64,000 nt of DNA, taken from Campylobacter vicugnae. Lineage in GTDB: Bacteria > Campylobacterota > Campylobacteria > Campylobacterales > Campylobacteraceae. The notes under the pieces were generated by a model. That model was given only the letters and a program-made list of their open reading frames with translations. It did not search any database and was not told where the DNA came from. The stretch is taken from the NCBI RefSeq assembly GCF_002139875.1, contig NZ_CP018793.1, positions 1,302,001 to 1,366,000 on the forward strand. The letters are read 5' to 3'. Both the position numbers and the translations under genes were made by a program. Below, piece by piece: positions 54,977 through 63,551 of the stretch (its first letter is position 1; every line of letters begins with the position of its first letter).

Positions 54977-56224
54977 ATGAGTTTAAAACAAAAAGCTCTT
55001 GATTATCACATAGATGGCAAGATAGAAATCAATGTCAAAAAACCTTGTGTGAGTGCTGAAGATTTAAGTCTAGCATATAGCCCAGGAGTTGCTGAACCTT
55101 GTATGGAGATAAGCGCAAACAACGAACTAGCTTATAAATATACAAATAAAGGCAATCTAGTAGCAGTAATTACAGATAGCACAGCGGTGCTTGGTTTAGG
55201 TGATATAGGTTCAGTAGCTGGCAAACCAGTAATGGAAGGAAAGGCTGTTTTATTTAAAAAATTTGCCAATGTAGATGCTTTTGATATTGAACTTGATGAG
55301 AAAGATCCTGATAAAATCGTAGAAATATGCAAGGCTTTAGCTCCTACATTTGGTGGTATAAATTTAGAAGATATAGCCGCTCCAAAATGCTTTTATATAG
55401 AAAAAAAACTTCAAGAAAGCGTAAATATTCCAGTAATGCATGATGATCAACACGGCACAGCAATTATCACAACTGCGGGCTTATTAAATGCTTTAGAGAT
55501 TAATGGTAAAGATATTAGCAAAATTAAAGTTGTAGTAAGCGGTAGTGGTGCAGCCGGTATCGCATGTGCGAAAATGTATCAAAGCGTTGGTGTTAAAAAT
55601 ATCATAATGTGTGATAGCAAAGGCGTTATTCACTCAAAAAGAGAGGATTTAACTGCTGAGAAAAAAGAATTTGCCATAGAGACTGAAGCTAGAACCTTAA
55701 GCGACGCATTAAGTGGTGCTGATATGTTTTTAGGTCTATCAAAAGCTAAGTTATTAACTCAAGATATGGTAAAAAGTATGGCTATCAATCCTATAATTTT
55801 TGCCCTAGCAAATCCAGAGCCAGAGATTAGACCAGAAGAAGCTCACGCAATTAGAGATGATATCATCATAGGAACAGGTAGAAGCGACTATCCAAATCAA
55901 GTAAATAATGTCTTAGGATTTCCTTTTATATTCCGTGGTGCATTAGATGTAAGAGCGACAAAAATCACTGAAAATATGAAAATTGCCGCCGCACAAGCTC
56001 TAGCAAAATTAGCTAAAGAGAGCGTTCCTAGCGAGGTTTGCAAAGCTTATGGCATAGATGAGATTAAATTTGGTAAAGATTATATAATACCAAAACCATT
56101 TGACCCAAGAGTTCTTTTAGTAGTAGCTCCAGCTGTAGCAAAAGCAGCTATAAAAGATGGTGTTAGTCTAGTTAAAGAGCTAGACGAAGATGCATATATA
56201 CAAAAACTTAAAACACTATTTTAA
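54977..56224 (+). CDS. Malic enzyme (oxaloacetate-decarboxylating)
   Basis: This 415-aa enzyme oxidatively decarboxylates malate to pyruvate. Visible: [27 protein letters not shown], the NAD(P) motif [14 protein letters not shown], and [11 protein letters not shown]. It is the short bacterial form without the phosphotransacetylase-like C-terminal domain found in long MaeB. The N-terminal [11 protein letters not shown] follows AAGGAAAC. Confidence 0.94.
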   Translation: MSLKQKALDYHIDGKIEINVKKPCVSAEDLSLAYSPGVAEPCMEISANNELAYKYTNKGNLVAVITDSTAVLGLGDIGSVAGKPVMEGKAVLFKKFANVDAFDIELDEKDPDKIVEICKALAPTFGGINLEDIAAPKCFYIEKKLQESVNIPVMHDDQHGTAIITTAGLLNALEINGKDISKIKVVVSGSGAAGIACAKMYQSVGVKNIIMCDSKGVIHSKREDLTAEKKEFAIETEARTLSDALSGADMFLGLSKAKLLTQDMVKSMAINPIIFALANPEPEIRPEEAHAIRDDIIIGTGRSDYPNQVNNVLGFPFIFRGALDVRATKITENMKIAAAQALAKLAKESVPSEVCKAYGIDEIKFGKDYIIPKPFDPRVLLVVAPAVAKAAIKDGVSLVKELDEDAYIQKLKTLF

Positions 56225-56230
56225 TCTAGA

Positions 56231-56259
56231 ATTTGATAATAGCTAGGCTATTATCAAAT
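56231..56259. terminator. Perfect hairpin after the malic enzyme
   Basis: ATTTGATAATAGC (56231-56243) and GCTATTATCAAAT (56247-56259) form a 13-bp stem with a 3-base loop, 6 bases after the stop. Tail is AT-rich but lacks a strong T-run. It may terminate both the malic enzyme and, in reverse, the convergent cassette gene. Confidence 0.6.
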
Positions 56260-56333
56260 TTATACCGCTTTTAAAAGCTATATTAATGATTATGCTTTTA
56301 TCAAAAGCGATATAAAAAATCTTTTTACACTAT

Positions 56334-58103
56334 CTATGCCCAAATTTTAAGTGGTTTTGGGTAGAATTTTTCTTTATCATCTATTTGATTTTTATTGCTG
56401 TTTTGATCTTTTTCTTTGTCATTTAGTTTGGTGTAAAGCTGGTCTATTATAATACTTCTATTATCATTTGTTTGAAGTATAAATTTATTATTTGATAGCT
56501 TTTTGATGATTTCTACTCCTAACTCTTTTAAGGGTTTTGTTTGCATATTTCCTGTTATTTCATCTTTTACTTTTGCTAAGCTTACTACTAAATCTAAATT
56601 TTGATTTAATTCTATTTCGCTCATAAACTTAGCATTTAAATTTAGTTCTATATCAAAGGCTTTACCGCTATCTTTATAGAGTTCATTTACATTTATCTCT
56701 CTTCCACTATTAAATTTAAGAGTAAATGTTCCATTTTTATTTATTCTTATAGCTGTTAATACATCTGTATCTTTTAGCATATTTGCAGTATTTGCTCTAT
56801 CTTGTTCAAAGCTATCTTTGACTTTTTGTAGATTTTCTAGGCTAAATTTAAGTCCAGTTGCAGAGGTGAATTCGCGTTCGATAGATAACATAACGCTCGA
56901 TTTTACATCTTGATACTTTAATTTTGCCTCATCATCAAGATCTTTCATATAATTATCTCTATTTTTAAGCTCACTCATATAATCATTATATAAATTTATA
57001 AATCTAGTATATTGTTGATTTTGATAGGAGTTTTTATCATTGTCTCGCCAAGAAACTTTTTTAGTAGTTGGATCATACACATTTTTAGCACCAAAATTTG
57101 TTGTATTAACTGCAAACCGACTAGATAACTCTTCTAATCTATAATTCCCATCAACTCCTTGCTTAGCATAAGCTAAATCTATGCCTTGTAAGCTTGCAAC
57201 ATCTATCCAGCCATCTTCATCAGCTAGTTTTGAAAGCTCATTTAAGTCGTTTTGACTAAGGCTTTCATACCTTACTTCTGGTTTAAAAATAGAGTATGGA
57301 TTATAATCTTTTAGTGATTCTAAAGCATTTTCATAACCCTCTATTGTTCCATAATTATCTTTTCGTGCTTCAAGTTTTTTTATAGCATTACTTTTGCTAT
57401 CTATAAAATCTTTTAAATCTATACTATCAACAACTTCACTAAGCTTTTTTATAATCTCATTTCCATCTTTATCATAAGCTCTTATTTTTAACTTATCAAA
57501 GTAATCATCATTTTTATCTACAAATCCATTTCCATCACTATCAAATCTAAAGAGTTGTGAATTTGAACTAAATGTTCCAACGCCTAATTTATCATTATTA
57601 TCAGCTAAATCTAAAAATAATTCAGCTTTTCCAAATTTAGTATCGATTAAATTTGAATTTGCGTAGGAGTTTAGGTAATATTCTTGCGGGATTTTACCAT
57701 ATCGATAATAATTTATATCCATAAAATATCCACTATCAAATGTTGGATACTCATAATCCTCTATAGTCGCAGTGTGTTCTTTTGCTTCTGATATACTTTT
57801 TATATCTGAGACACCAAATGTTGAATTGGGAAAAGAACCACTTAAGATACCTATTGTTTGTCTAGCGATAAACTCATCTAATGCTGCTTCTTTGGTATGT
57901 GTTTTTGTGTGATATTTTTGGACTGTGTTTATATCGCCGTAAAATGATGAGTAATGATTAATATACTCTATTTTTCTACCAAATCTATCTACATTTTCAT
58001 CTTGTTTTATTTGCTCTGTTTGAGCAAAATTTACTTCTATTTTTGGCAATTTTTGATTAATTTCTATTTGAAATATATTTGATGATAAAGAACCAATATT
58101 CAT
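56334..58103 (-). CDS. Cassette protein A2, leaderless EF-hand protein (589 aa)
   Basis: The family is not recognised. There is no signal peptide; the N-terminus (MNIGSLSSNIFQIEINQ) is Ser/Asn/Ile-rich, as in proteins exported by flagellar type III secretion. Residues 188-199 (DSDGNGFVDKND) form a textbook EF-hand calcium loop, followed by a half-loop DKDGNE (211-216). Residues 142-240, a middle segment (about 267-316) and the C-terminal 181 residues are virtually identical to A1 (59415-61301), while the N-terminus and two interior segments are unrelated. It follows B2 with a 52-base gap containing a small inverted repeat. Possibly a secreted calcium-binding effector; function unknown. Confidence 0.8.
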   Translation of the reverse strand: MNIGSLSSNIFQIEINQKLPKIEVNFAQTEQIKQDENVDRFGRKIEYINHYSSFYGDINTVQKYHTKTHTKEAALDEFIARQTIGILSGSFPNSTFGVSDIKSISEAKEHTATIEDYEYPTFDSGYFMDINYYRYGKIPQEYYLNSYANSNLIDTKFGKAELFLDLADNNDKLGVGTFSSNSQLFRFDSDGNGFVDKNDDYFDKLKIRAYDKDGNEIIKKLSEVVDSIDLKDFIDSKSNAIKKLEARKDNYGTIEGYENALESLKDYNPYSIFKPEVRYESLSQNDLNELSKLADEDGWIDVASLQGIDLAYAKQGVDGNYRLEELSSRFAVNTTNFGAKNVYDPTTKKVSWRDNDKNSYQNQQYTRFINLYNDYMSELKNRDNYMKDLDDEAKLKYQDVKSSVMLSIEREFTSATGLKFSLENLQKVKDSFEQDRANTANMLKDTDVLTAIRINKNGTFTLKFNSGREINVNELYKDSGKAFDIELNLNAKFMSEIELNQNLDLVVSLAKVKDEITGNMQTKPLKELGVEIIKKLSNNKFILQTNDNRSIIIDQLYTKLNDKEKDQNSNKNQIDDKEKFYPKPLKIWA

Positions 58104-58155
58104 TTTATAACCTCTCTTGTATTAAGCTTTAGACAAATTGCTAGCTTAAAGTAAA

Positions 58156-59301
58156 TTAATATGCCCTAATATCAGCAACTATAACATTATAGTTTTCATC
58201 GATATAAACTCTAAGCTCACCATTATCAAAATAATTTGTAGCACCAGATAGATCTGAAAGTATCTTATTTATCAAATTTCCATCTATAGATAAGCTTGAT
58301 TGATATATAGGCTTATTACTAAGATTTGTTGTATTCATATCTGAAAACATATATACGCCATAATCCCAAAAAAAGTTAGTCATACGGTGATATTTAGAAA
58401 AAGTTTTGTATTCATTTTTTGAGCTATCAAATTCTTGTCCCACAAAAGGAGAAGAGATCGTTATACAACCAGATGTCTCTTTTGTAGCGTTACCACCACC
58501 ATCTGATACACAAAGTTTTTGAGTATTTCGACCAACCCTATGCTCATCTATATCAGCTGGGATAGAAAATCCTTGATGACTTCCACTTGCTCTTGAGCTA
58601 GTTCCATCAAGCGTAGTCCAGCCTACTTCATAGTTTATTCCGCTATTGTTGGCTTGAAGATAAACATTTGTATTTAAAGGTATAGCCTGTGATGTTGATA
58701 CTGTTTGAGTACCACCAGTTACCAAGGTAAATGTGACACTAAGCTTACCATAAGTATCAACAAATACTTTAAAATGCGGTTTTCTATAAGACGAGATATC
58801 TAACATCAAAGGTTCAACCGAACCTCTTTGCGAATTCATTCTACTGATTAAAATAAAATCATCATTGCTAGATGGATACCCGCTAAAATAAAACCAACCA
58901 CCGATGCTATTTAGGGCGTATTCAACTCTAGTATGATACAAATCAAAATTACAATTAGCTTCATTTGTTCCATCATAATCACAACGATAATTTTCTGAAA
59001 TATTTTTAATTAGAAAATTTGTGGGATCACCTTGATTTTTATTATAAGCTAAATAAAATAAAAACTGTCCGCCACTTGAAACGCTCGTAAGCTCATCTAA
59101 ATTTGAATCAAACACAAACTGATCTATAGGAAGTGGAGTATAAGCACGAACTTGTGGAATTTGCTTAGATTTTAAGCTTTGCTTTTTAGAGATAATTTCA
59201 CTTATAATCTCTTTTGGATTATCTACTTTTTTAAAAGTAAAACTATCAGATGAAAAAAGCATAGAAACTAAAAAGATAGTAATTAAAATCAATTTTTGCA
59301 T
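58156..59301 (-). CDS. Cassette protein B2, exported Cys-containing protein (381 aa)
   Basis: A signal peptide (about 1-18, MQKLILITIFLVSMLFSS) precedes a mature region with four cysteines in two pairs (CDYDG...NC and LCVSDGG...GC). A beta-rich middle (about 125-265, including GGWFYF, PHFKVFVDTYGKLSVTFTL and YLQANNSGINYEVGW) resembles a LamG/concanavalin-like sandwich. No enzymatic motif is seen. The first 70 residues, residues about 180-258 and the last 37 residues are nearly identical to B1; intervening parts differ. A sigma-28-like promoter precedes the gene. It could be a periplasmic or surface partner of A2; role unknown. Confidence 0.8.
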   Translation of the reverse strand: MQKLILITIFLVSMLFSSDSFTFKKVDNPKEIISEIISKKQSLKSKQIPQVRAYTPLPIDQFVFDSNLDELTSVSSGGQFLFYLAYNKNQGDPTNFLIKNISENYRCDYDGTNEANCNFDLYHTRVEYALNSIGGWFYFSGYPSSNDDFILISRMNSQRGSVEPLMLDISSYRKPHFKVFVDTYGKLSVTFTLVTGGTQTVSTSQAIPLNTNVYLQANNSGINYEVGWTTLDGTSSRASGSHQGFSIPADIDEHRVGRNTQKLCVSDGGGNATKETSGCITISSPFVGQEFDSSKNEYKTFSKYHRMTNFFWDYGVYMFSDMNTTNLSNKPIYQSSLSIDGNLINKILSDLSGATNYFDNGELRVYIDENYNVIVADIRAY

Positions 59302-59337
59302 AAAAAACCTCTCCTTTTGAATTTTAGATATTGTTTG

Positions 59338-59370
59338 TAAATCGGCAACTATTAAATTATTTTAATATAT
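59338..59370 (-). promoter_or_regulatory. Sigma-28-like promoter upstream of cassette gene B2
   Basis: On the minus strand GCCGATTTA (59338-59346) matches a FliA -10 element. A TAAA motif lies 16 bases before the CGAT core, close to the TAAA-N15-CGAT pattern of epsilonproteobacterial sigma-28 promoters. The distance to the ATG is about 37 bases. The -35 part is weaker than in copy 1. Confidence 0.45.
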
Positions 59371-59414
59371 TTTATAGTAAATTTGATAGTTATATACATC
59401 TTTTAACACCTTAT

Positions 59415-61301
59415 CTATGCCCAAATTTTAAGTGGTTTTGGGTAGAATTTTTCTTTATCATCTATTTGATTTTTATTGCTGTTTTGATCTTTTTCTTTGT
59501 CATTTAGTTTGGTGTAAAGCTGGTCTATTATAATACTTCTATTATCATTTGTTTGAAGTATAAATTTATTATTTGATAGCTTTTTGATGATTTCTACTCC
59601 TAACTCTTTTAAGGGTTTTGTTTGCATATTTCCTGTTATTTCATCTTTTACTTTTGCTAAGCTTACTACTAAATCTAAATTTTGATTTAATTCTATTTCG
59701 CTCATAAACTTAGCATTTAAATTTAGTTCTATATCAAAGGCTTTACCGCTATCTTTATAGAGTTCATTTACATTTATCTCTCTTCCACTATTAAATTTAA
59801 GAGTAAATGTTCCATTTTTATTTATTCTTATAGCTGTTAATACATCTGTATCTTTTAGCATATTTGCAGTATTTGCTCTATCTTGTTCAAAGCTATCTTT
59901 GACTTTTTGTAGATTTTCTAGGCTAAATTTAAGTCCAGTTGCAGAGGTGAATTCGCGTTCGATTTGTAGCATTATAGTTGATTTAAACTCCGGATTTTCT
60001 ATAAATGCTCCAAACTCAGCCATAATCTCATCATTTGCTACTTGCTTATAACTATTAAAAAATTCATTTAATGCATTAATCTCAGCCATATAATCTTCAT
60101 ATAAGGCATTAAATTTGGCATATTGTTCATTTGCATAAGAGTTTGCTTGATTATTGCTTATTCCTAAGTAATTTAGTTCATTTAGCTTATAATTGCCATC
60201 AATTCCTTTTTTAGCATAAGCTAAATCTATGCCTTGTAAGTTTGCAACATCTATCCAGCCATCTTCATCAGCTAGTTTTGAAAGCTCATTTAAGTCGTTT
60301 TGACTAAGGCTTTCATACCTTACTTCTGGTTTAAAAATAGAGTATGGATTATATGAGCTTATAATATTTAGTTGCTCTTCATATGTTTTTTCATCCCAGC
60401 CATAACTGCTTACTTCTTCTTTCCATTTGTTTAGAGCATTACTTTTACTATCTATAAAATCTTTTAAATCTATACTATCAACAACTTCACTAAGCTTTTT
60501 TATAATCTCATTTCCATCTTTATCATAAGCTCTTATTTTTAACTTATCAAAGTAATCATCATTTTTATCTACAAATCCATTTCCATCACTATCAAATCTA
60601 AAGAGTTGTGAATTTGAACTAAATGTTCCAACGCCTAATTTATCATTATTATCAGCTAAATCTAAAAATAATTCAGCTTTTCCAAATTTAGTATCGATTA
60701 AATTTGAGTTTGCGTAGGAGTTTAGGTAATAAGAGTTTGGAATTAAAGGGTTTTGGTTTGAGTAGTTATCAGCCTTATAATTCCCAGCATCTGGACTAAA
60801 TTTATTTGCGTAGCTGTAGTTTAAACGTGCATCATTTCCAAAGGAATACATAGAATATTCATGTCTGCTTGTTACGCCTAAAATATTTTGTGTTTGCTCT
60901 ATTATCATATCATCAATCATTATTTTAAATATCTGCTTTTCATCTATAACCTGTGTGTTTAAGTCTAAATTTCCTTCTTTAAATAAAAGATAATTTAAGG
61001 TACTTGAGTTTAACTTAGAAGTTAAATTTTTATAAGTTTCTTCATCTACAACATAATGAAGTGTGGTTTTAAAGTAAGAAATATAATCTTTATTATCTAA
61101 TTTAATTAATGATTTTTGGGCATCGTGCGCTACAAGAAAAGTTGGCATATCACCATAAAAATATGAAGCTTGATTAGGGTCTCTTTGCATTTTTATTGCT
61201 TGATTTGGATTATATTCAAATACATTGCTAACATTTTGCATAAATGAAAAATTTGATTGGTTAGAAGTTATATTTAAATTTATAGATGAATTTATTTTCA
61301 T
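59415..61301 (-). CDS. Cassette protein A1, leaderless EF-hand protein (628 aa)
   Basis: This is a paralogue of A2. The N-terminal 190 residues (MKINSSINLNITSNQSNFSF...) are unrelated to those of A2 apart from the same Asn/Ser/Ile-rich opening. The shared block begins at YYLNSYANSN (about 191) and carries the same EF-hand loop (D237 onward). Two interior variable segments and the invariant 181-residue C-terminus ending KPLKIWA follow. No signal peptide or membrane helix. ATG is preceded by AAGGAAATACA. The conserved C-terminus and variable N-terminus suggest a common trafficking or docking tail with variable heads; this is inference. Confidence 0.8.
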   Translation of the reverse strand: MKINSSINLNITSNQSNFSFMQNVSNVFEYNPNQAIKMQRDPNQASYFYGDMPTFLVAHDAQKSLIKLDNKDYISYFKTTLHYVVDEETYKNLTSKLNSSTLNYLLFKEGNLDLNTQVIDEKQIFKIMIDDMIIEQTQNILGVTSRHEYSMYSFGNDARLNYSYANKFSPDAGNYKADNYSNQNPLIPNSYYLNSYANSNLIDTKFGKAELFLDLADNNDKLGVGTFSSNSQLFRFDSDGNGFVDKNDDYFDKLKIRAYDKDGNEIIKKLSEVVDSIDLKDFIDSKSNALNKWKEEVSSYGWDEKTYEEQLNIISSYNPYSIFKPEVRYESLSQNDLNELSKLADEDGWIDVANLQGIDLAYAKKGIDGNYKLNELNYLGISNNQANSYANEQYAKFNALYEDYMAEINALNEFFNSYKQVANDEIMAEFGAFIENPEFKSTIMLQIEREFTSATGLKFSLENLQKVKDSFEQDRANTANMLKDTDVLTAIRINKNGTFTLKFNSGREINVNELYKDSGKAFDIELNLNAKFMSEIELNQNLDLVVSLAKVKDEITGNMQTKPLKELGVEIIKKLSNNKFILQTNDNRSIIIDQLYTKLNDKEKDQNSNKNQIDDKEKFYPKPLKIWA

Positions 61302-61327
61302 TGTATTTCCTTAAATTTAAGATTATA

Positions 61328-61354
61328 AAGCCTTATATAAATTACATAAGGCTT
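61328..61354 (-). other. Intercistronic hairpin between B1 and A1
   Basis: AAGCCTTAT (61328-61336) and ATAAGGCTT (61346-61354) are perfect 9-base arms in the 59-base gap between B1 and A1. No T-run follows on the minus strand, so it may stabilise the upstream message or set the B:A ratio. A shorter, different inverted repeat is found in the equivalent B2-A2 gap. Confidence 0.5.
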
Positions 61355-61360
61355 ACAAGA

Positions 61361-62551
61361 TTAATATGCCCTAATATCAGCAACTATAACATTATAGTTT
61401 TCATCGATATAAACTCTAAGCTCACCATTATCAAAATAATTTGTAGCACCAGATAGATCTGAAAGTATCTTATTTATCAAATTTCCATCTATAACAAGCG
61501 ACATATCACTTTGATACATAGCTCTATTGCTAATATCTGTTGCATTCATATCTGCAAACATATCAATTTTATAATTCCAAAAGAAATTTTTCATAGCATT
61601 AACTTTGGCAAATAATTCTAATTTTTCGTCATCAATTGCATTTTGATTTGCCAAATCAATATCGCTTAAATCTGACTTAAGTGATATTTTTATACAACCT
61701 GAATTTTTTGCAGTAGGTACGCCTATATCGTTAGGCCCAGACTGACAAGTAGTGTTATTATTTCTAGCTACCCTATGCTCATCTATATCAGCTGGGATAG
61801 AAAATCCTTGATGACTTCCACTTGCTCTTGAGCTAGTTCCATCAAGCGTAGTCCAGCCTACTTCATAGTTTATTCCGCTATTGTTGGCTTGAAGATAAAC
61901 ATTTGTATTTAAAGGTATAGCCTGTGATGTTGATACTGTTTGAGTACCACCAGTTACCAAGGTAAATGTGACACTAAGCTTACCATAAGTATCAACAAAT
62001 ACTTTAAAATGAGGTTTTCTATAAGACGGGGTATCTAACATCAAAGGTTCTGCATTCCCTCTTTTTGTGTTTATTCTATTTATTAAAACAAATTCATCAT
62101 CGCTAGATGGATATTGTGTAAAATAAAACCAACCGCCAACACTATTGTTAGCATATTCCACTCTATGATAAAACTCTTTAAAGCTACATATTGCTTGATG
62201 TGAGCCATCGTAATCACAACGATATCCAGTAGATGTATCAACTTCTGGGATATTAACATTGAAAGTTTTAGTAGGGTCATTTTGAACTTTATTATAAGCT
62301 AAATAAAATAAAAACTGTCCGCCACTTGAAACGCTCGTAAGCTCATCTAAATTTGAATCAAACACAAACTGATCTATAGGAAGTGGAGTATAAGCACGAA
62401 CTTGTGGAATTTGCTTAGATTTTAAGCTTTGCTTTTTAGAGATAATTTCACTTATAATCTCTTTTGGATTATCTACTTTTTTAAAAGTAAAACTATCAGA
62501 TGAAAAAAGCATAGAAACTAAAAAAATAGTTGCTAAAGCAAATTTTTTCAT
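61361..62551 (-). CDS. Cassette protein B1, exported Cys-containing protein (396 aa)
   Basis: This is a paralogue of B2, with a signal peptide (about 1-18, MKKFALATIFLVSMLFSS) and the same four-cysteine pattern (CDYDG...C and TTCQ...GC). It has the same beta-rich core with PHFKVFVDTYGKLSVTFTL and an identical last 37 residues except at variable junctions. An insertion of about 15 residues (around 290-310, acidic, Asp/Lys-rich) distinguishes it. Strong AGGAG ribosome binding site. First gene of the four-gene array, controlled by the better of the two sigma-28-like promoters. Function unknown. Confidence 0.8.
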   Translation of the reverse strand: MKKFALATIFLVSMLFSSDSFTFKKVDNPKEIISEIISKKQSLKSKQIPQVRAYTPLPIDQFVFDSNLDELTSVSSGGQFLFYLAYNKVQNDPTKTFNVNIPEVDTSTGYRCDYDGSHQAICSFKEFYHRVEYANNSVGGWFYFTQYPSSDDEFVLINRINTKRGNAEPLMLDTPSYRKPHFKVFVDTYGKLSVTFTLVTGGTQTVSTSQAIPLNTNVYLQANNSGINYEVGWTTLDGTSSRASGSHQGFSIPADIDEHRVARNNNTTCQSGPNDIGVPTAKNSGCIKISLKSDLSDIDLANQNAIDDEKLELFAKVNAMKNFFWNYKIDMFADMNATDISNRAMYQSDMSLVIDGNLINKILSDLSGATNYFDNGELRVYIDENYNVIVADIRAY

Positions 62552-62581
62552 AAAATCTCCTTTTATTTGAAATAAAACATA

Positions 62582-62610
62582 TAAATCGGTGATAAGAAAA
62601 ATAACTTAAT
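62582..62610 (-). promoter_or_regulatory. Sigma-28 (FliA)-type promoter upstream of cassette gene B1
   Basis: On the minus strand ATTAAGTTA (62602-62610) and CCGATTTA (62582-62589) are separated by 12 bases, close to the FliA pattern TAAAGTTT-N11-GCCGATAA. The expected transcript would begin about 25-30 bases before the B1 ATG. The remainder of 62611-62757 is AT-rich with the mqnA promoter and nothing else recognised. Confidence 0.55.
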
Positions 62611-62757
62611 ATATTTTAGTATATTTTATAATGAAGTTATTTGATTAAAACACTAAAATTAAGCAAATTTAGAGTATAATCCATAATATTTAAACATTTG
62701 CTATTGACAATATTGTTACAAAATTGGTTAAATTTTTAAAGTATAAAAGGTATAAAT

Positions 62758-63432
62758 ATGTTATTTGGTAAAATTGATTATTTAAATTTACTTCCTTTTC
62801 ATGTATTTTTAAAACGTTATCCCCTTAGCAATCAAGCTAAAAAATCAATTGAATTTAAAAAAGGAACTCCAGCTAAACTTTGCCAAGCTTTAAACAAAAG
62901 ACAAATTGACGCAGCTATAATCTCAAGCATAGAAAGTAGAAATCCAAAATATACTAAACTAAATTTAGGCATATGTTCAAAAGGTGCTGTAAAGTCTGTT
63001 TTGGTTCGTAAAAATAGCGAGAAAAAACTTGATCCTGCATCCAAAAGTTCAAATATGCTCAGCAAAATCTTAAAACTAGATGGAGAGGTAATAATAGGCG
63101 ATGAAGCTCTAAGACAATATCTAAAAGATGGCGGTGATAAATTTTATGATATGGGGGAAATTTGGTATCAAAAAACTAACTTACCTTTTGTTTTTGGGTT
63201 ATTTTGTTGTAGTAAAAATCAAAACCTTTACAAAAAAATTATTAATAAATTCTTAAAGCAAAAAATAAAGATACCAAAATACATACTAGATGAGTATGCA
63301 AAAAGTAGAAATATCTCCGCAAGCTTGATTTTATGGTATCTAGAACATATTAGCTATAGTGTGAATAATAAAGAAAAAAGAGCTTTAAAAAAATTTATTC
63401 ATCTAGCAAAAAAGCATAATTTTAAACCTTAA
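62758..63432 (+). CDS. mqnA: Chorismate dehydratase MqnA
   Basis: This 224-aa enzyme opens the futalosine pathway to menaquinone by dehydrating chorismate. The N-terminus FGKIDYLNLLPFHVFLKR and the AIISSIESR region fit MqnA of Campylobacter, a periplasmic-binding-protein fold. The gene complements mqnP in this window. It is preceded by AAAGGTATAA and placed next to gdhA. Confidence 0.88.
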   Translation: MLFGKIDYLNLLPFHVFLKRYPLSNQAKKSIEFKKGTPAKLCQALNKRQIDAAIISSIESRNPKYTKLNLGICSKGAVKSVLVRKNSEKKLDPASKSSNMLSKILKLDGEVIIGDEALRQYLKDGGDKFYDMGEIWYQKTNLPFVFGLFCCSKNQNLYKKIINKFLKQKIKIPKYILDEYAKSRNISASLILWYLEHISYSVNNKEKRALKKFIHLAKKHNFKP

Positions 63433-63551
63433 AGTGAGTAAATTTGCAACAATCTAATTAATAATTTACCAAATTTCCTCTTTATTAAGCATAAATTTAA
63501 GAAAAATTAAATAAAATCCAGCTACAGAAAAATTTAATAATAGGAGTTACA

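Larger units (their letters stand above)
56334..62551 (-). repeat. Tandem duplication of a two-gene (B-A) cassette with mosaic identity
   Basis: Copy 1 (B1 62551-61361, A1 61301-59415) and copy 2 (B2 59301-58156, A2 58103-56334) share gene order, upstream elements and several near-identical DNA blocks. Examples are 56334-56882 with 59415-59963, 57370-57668 with the equivalent part of A1, 58160-58285 with 61365-61490, and 59040-59260 with 62290-62510. Blocks are separated by sharply bounded divergent stretches. The pattern is that of an old duplication homogenised by recombination. Confidence 0.85.

Noticed and set aside
56334-62551. CRISPR array or insertion sequence as cause of the repeats
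   Set aside because: Repeats are long coding blocks in two copies, with no regular spacers, no terminal inverted repeats and no transposase.
56334-62551. Toxin-immunity (CDI or polymorphic toxin) pairs
   Set aside because: The exported protein precedes the leaderless one, both are large, the A C-terminus is constant rather than variable, and no small immunity-like gene follows.
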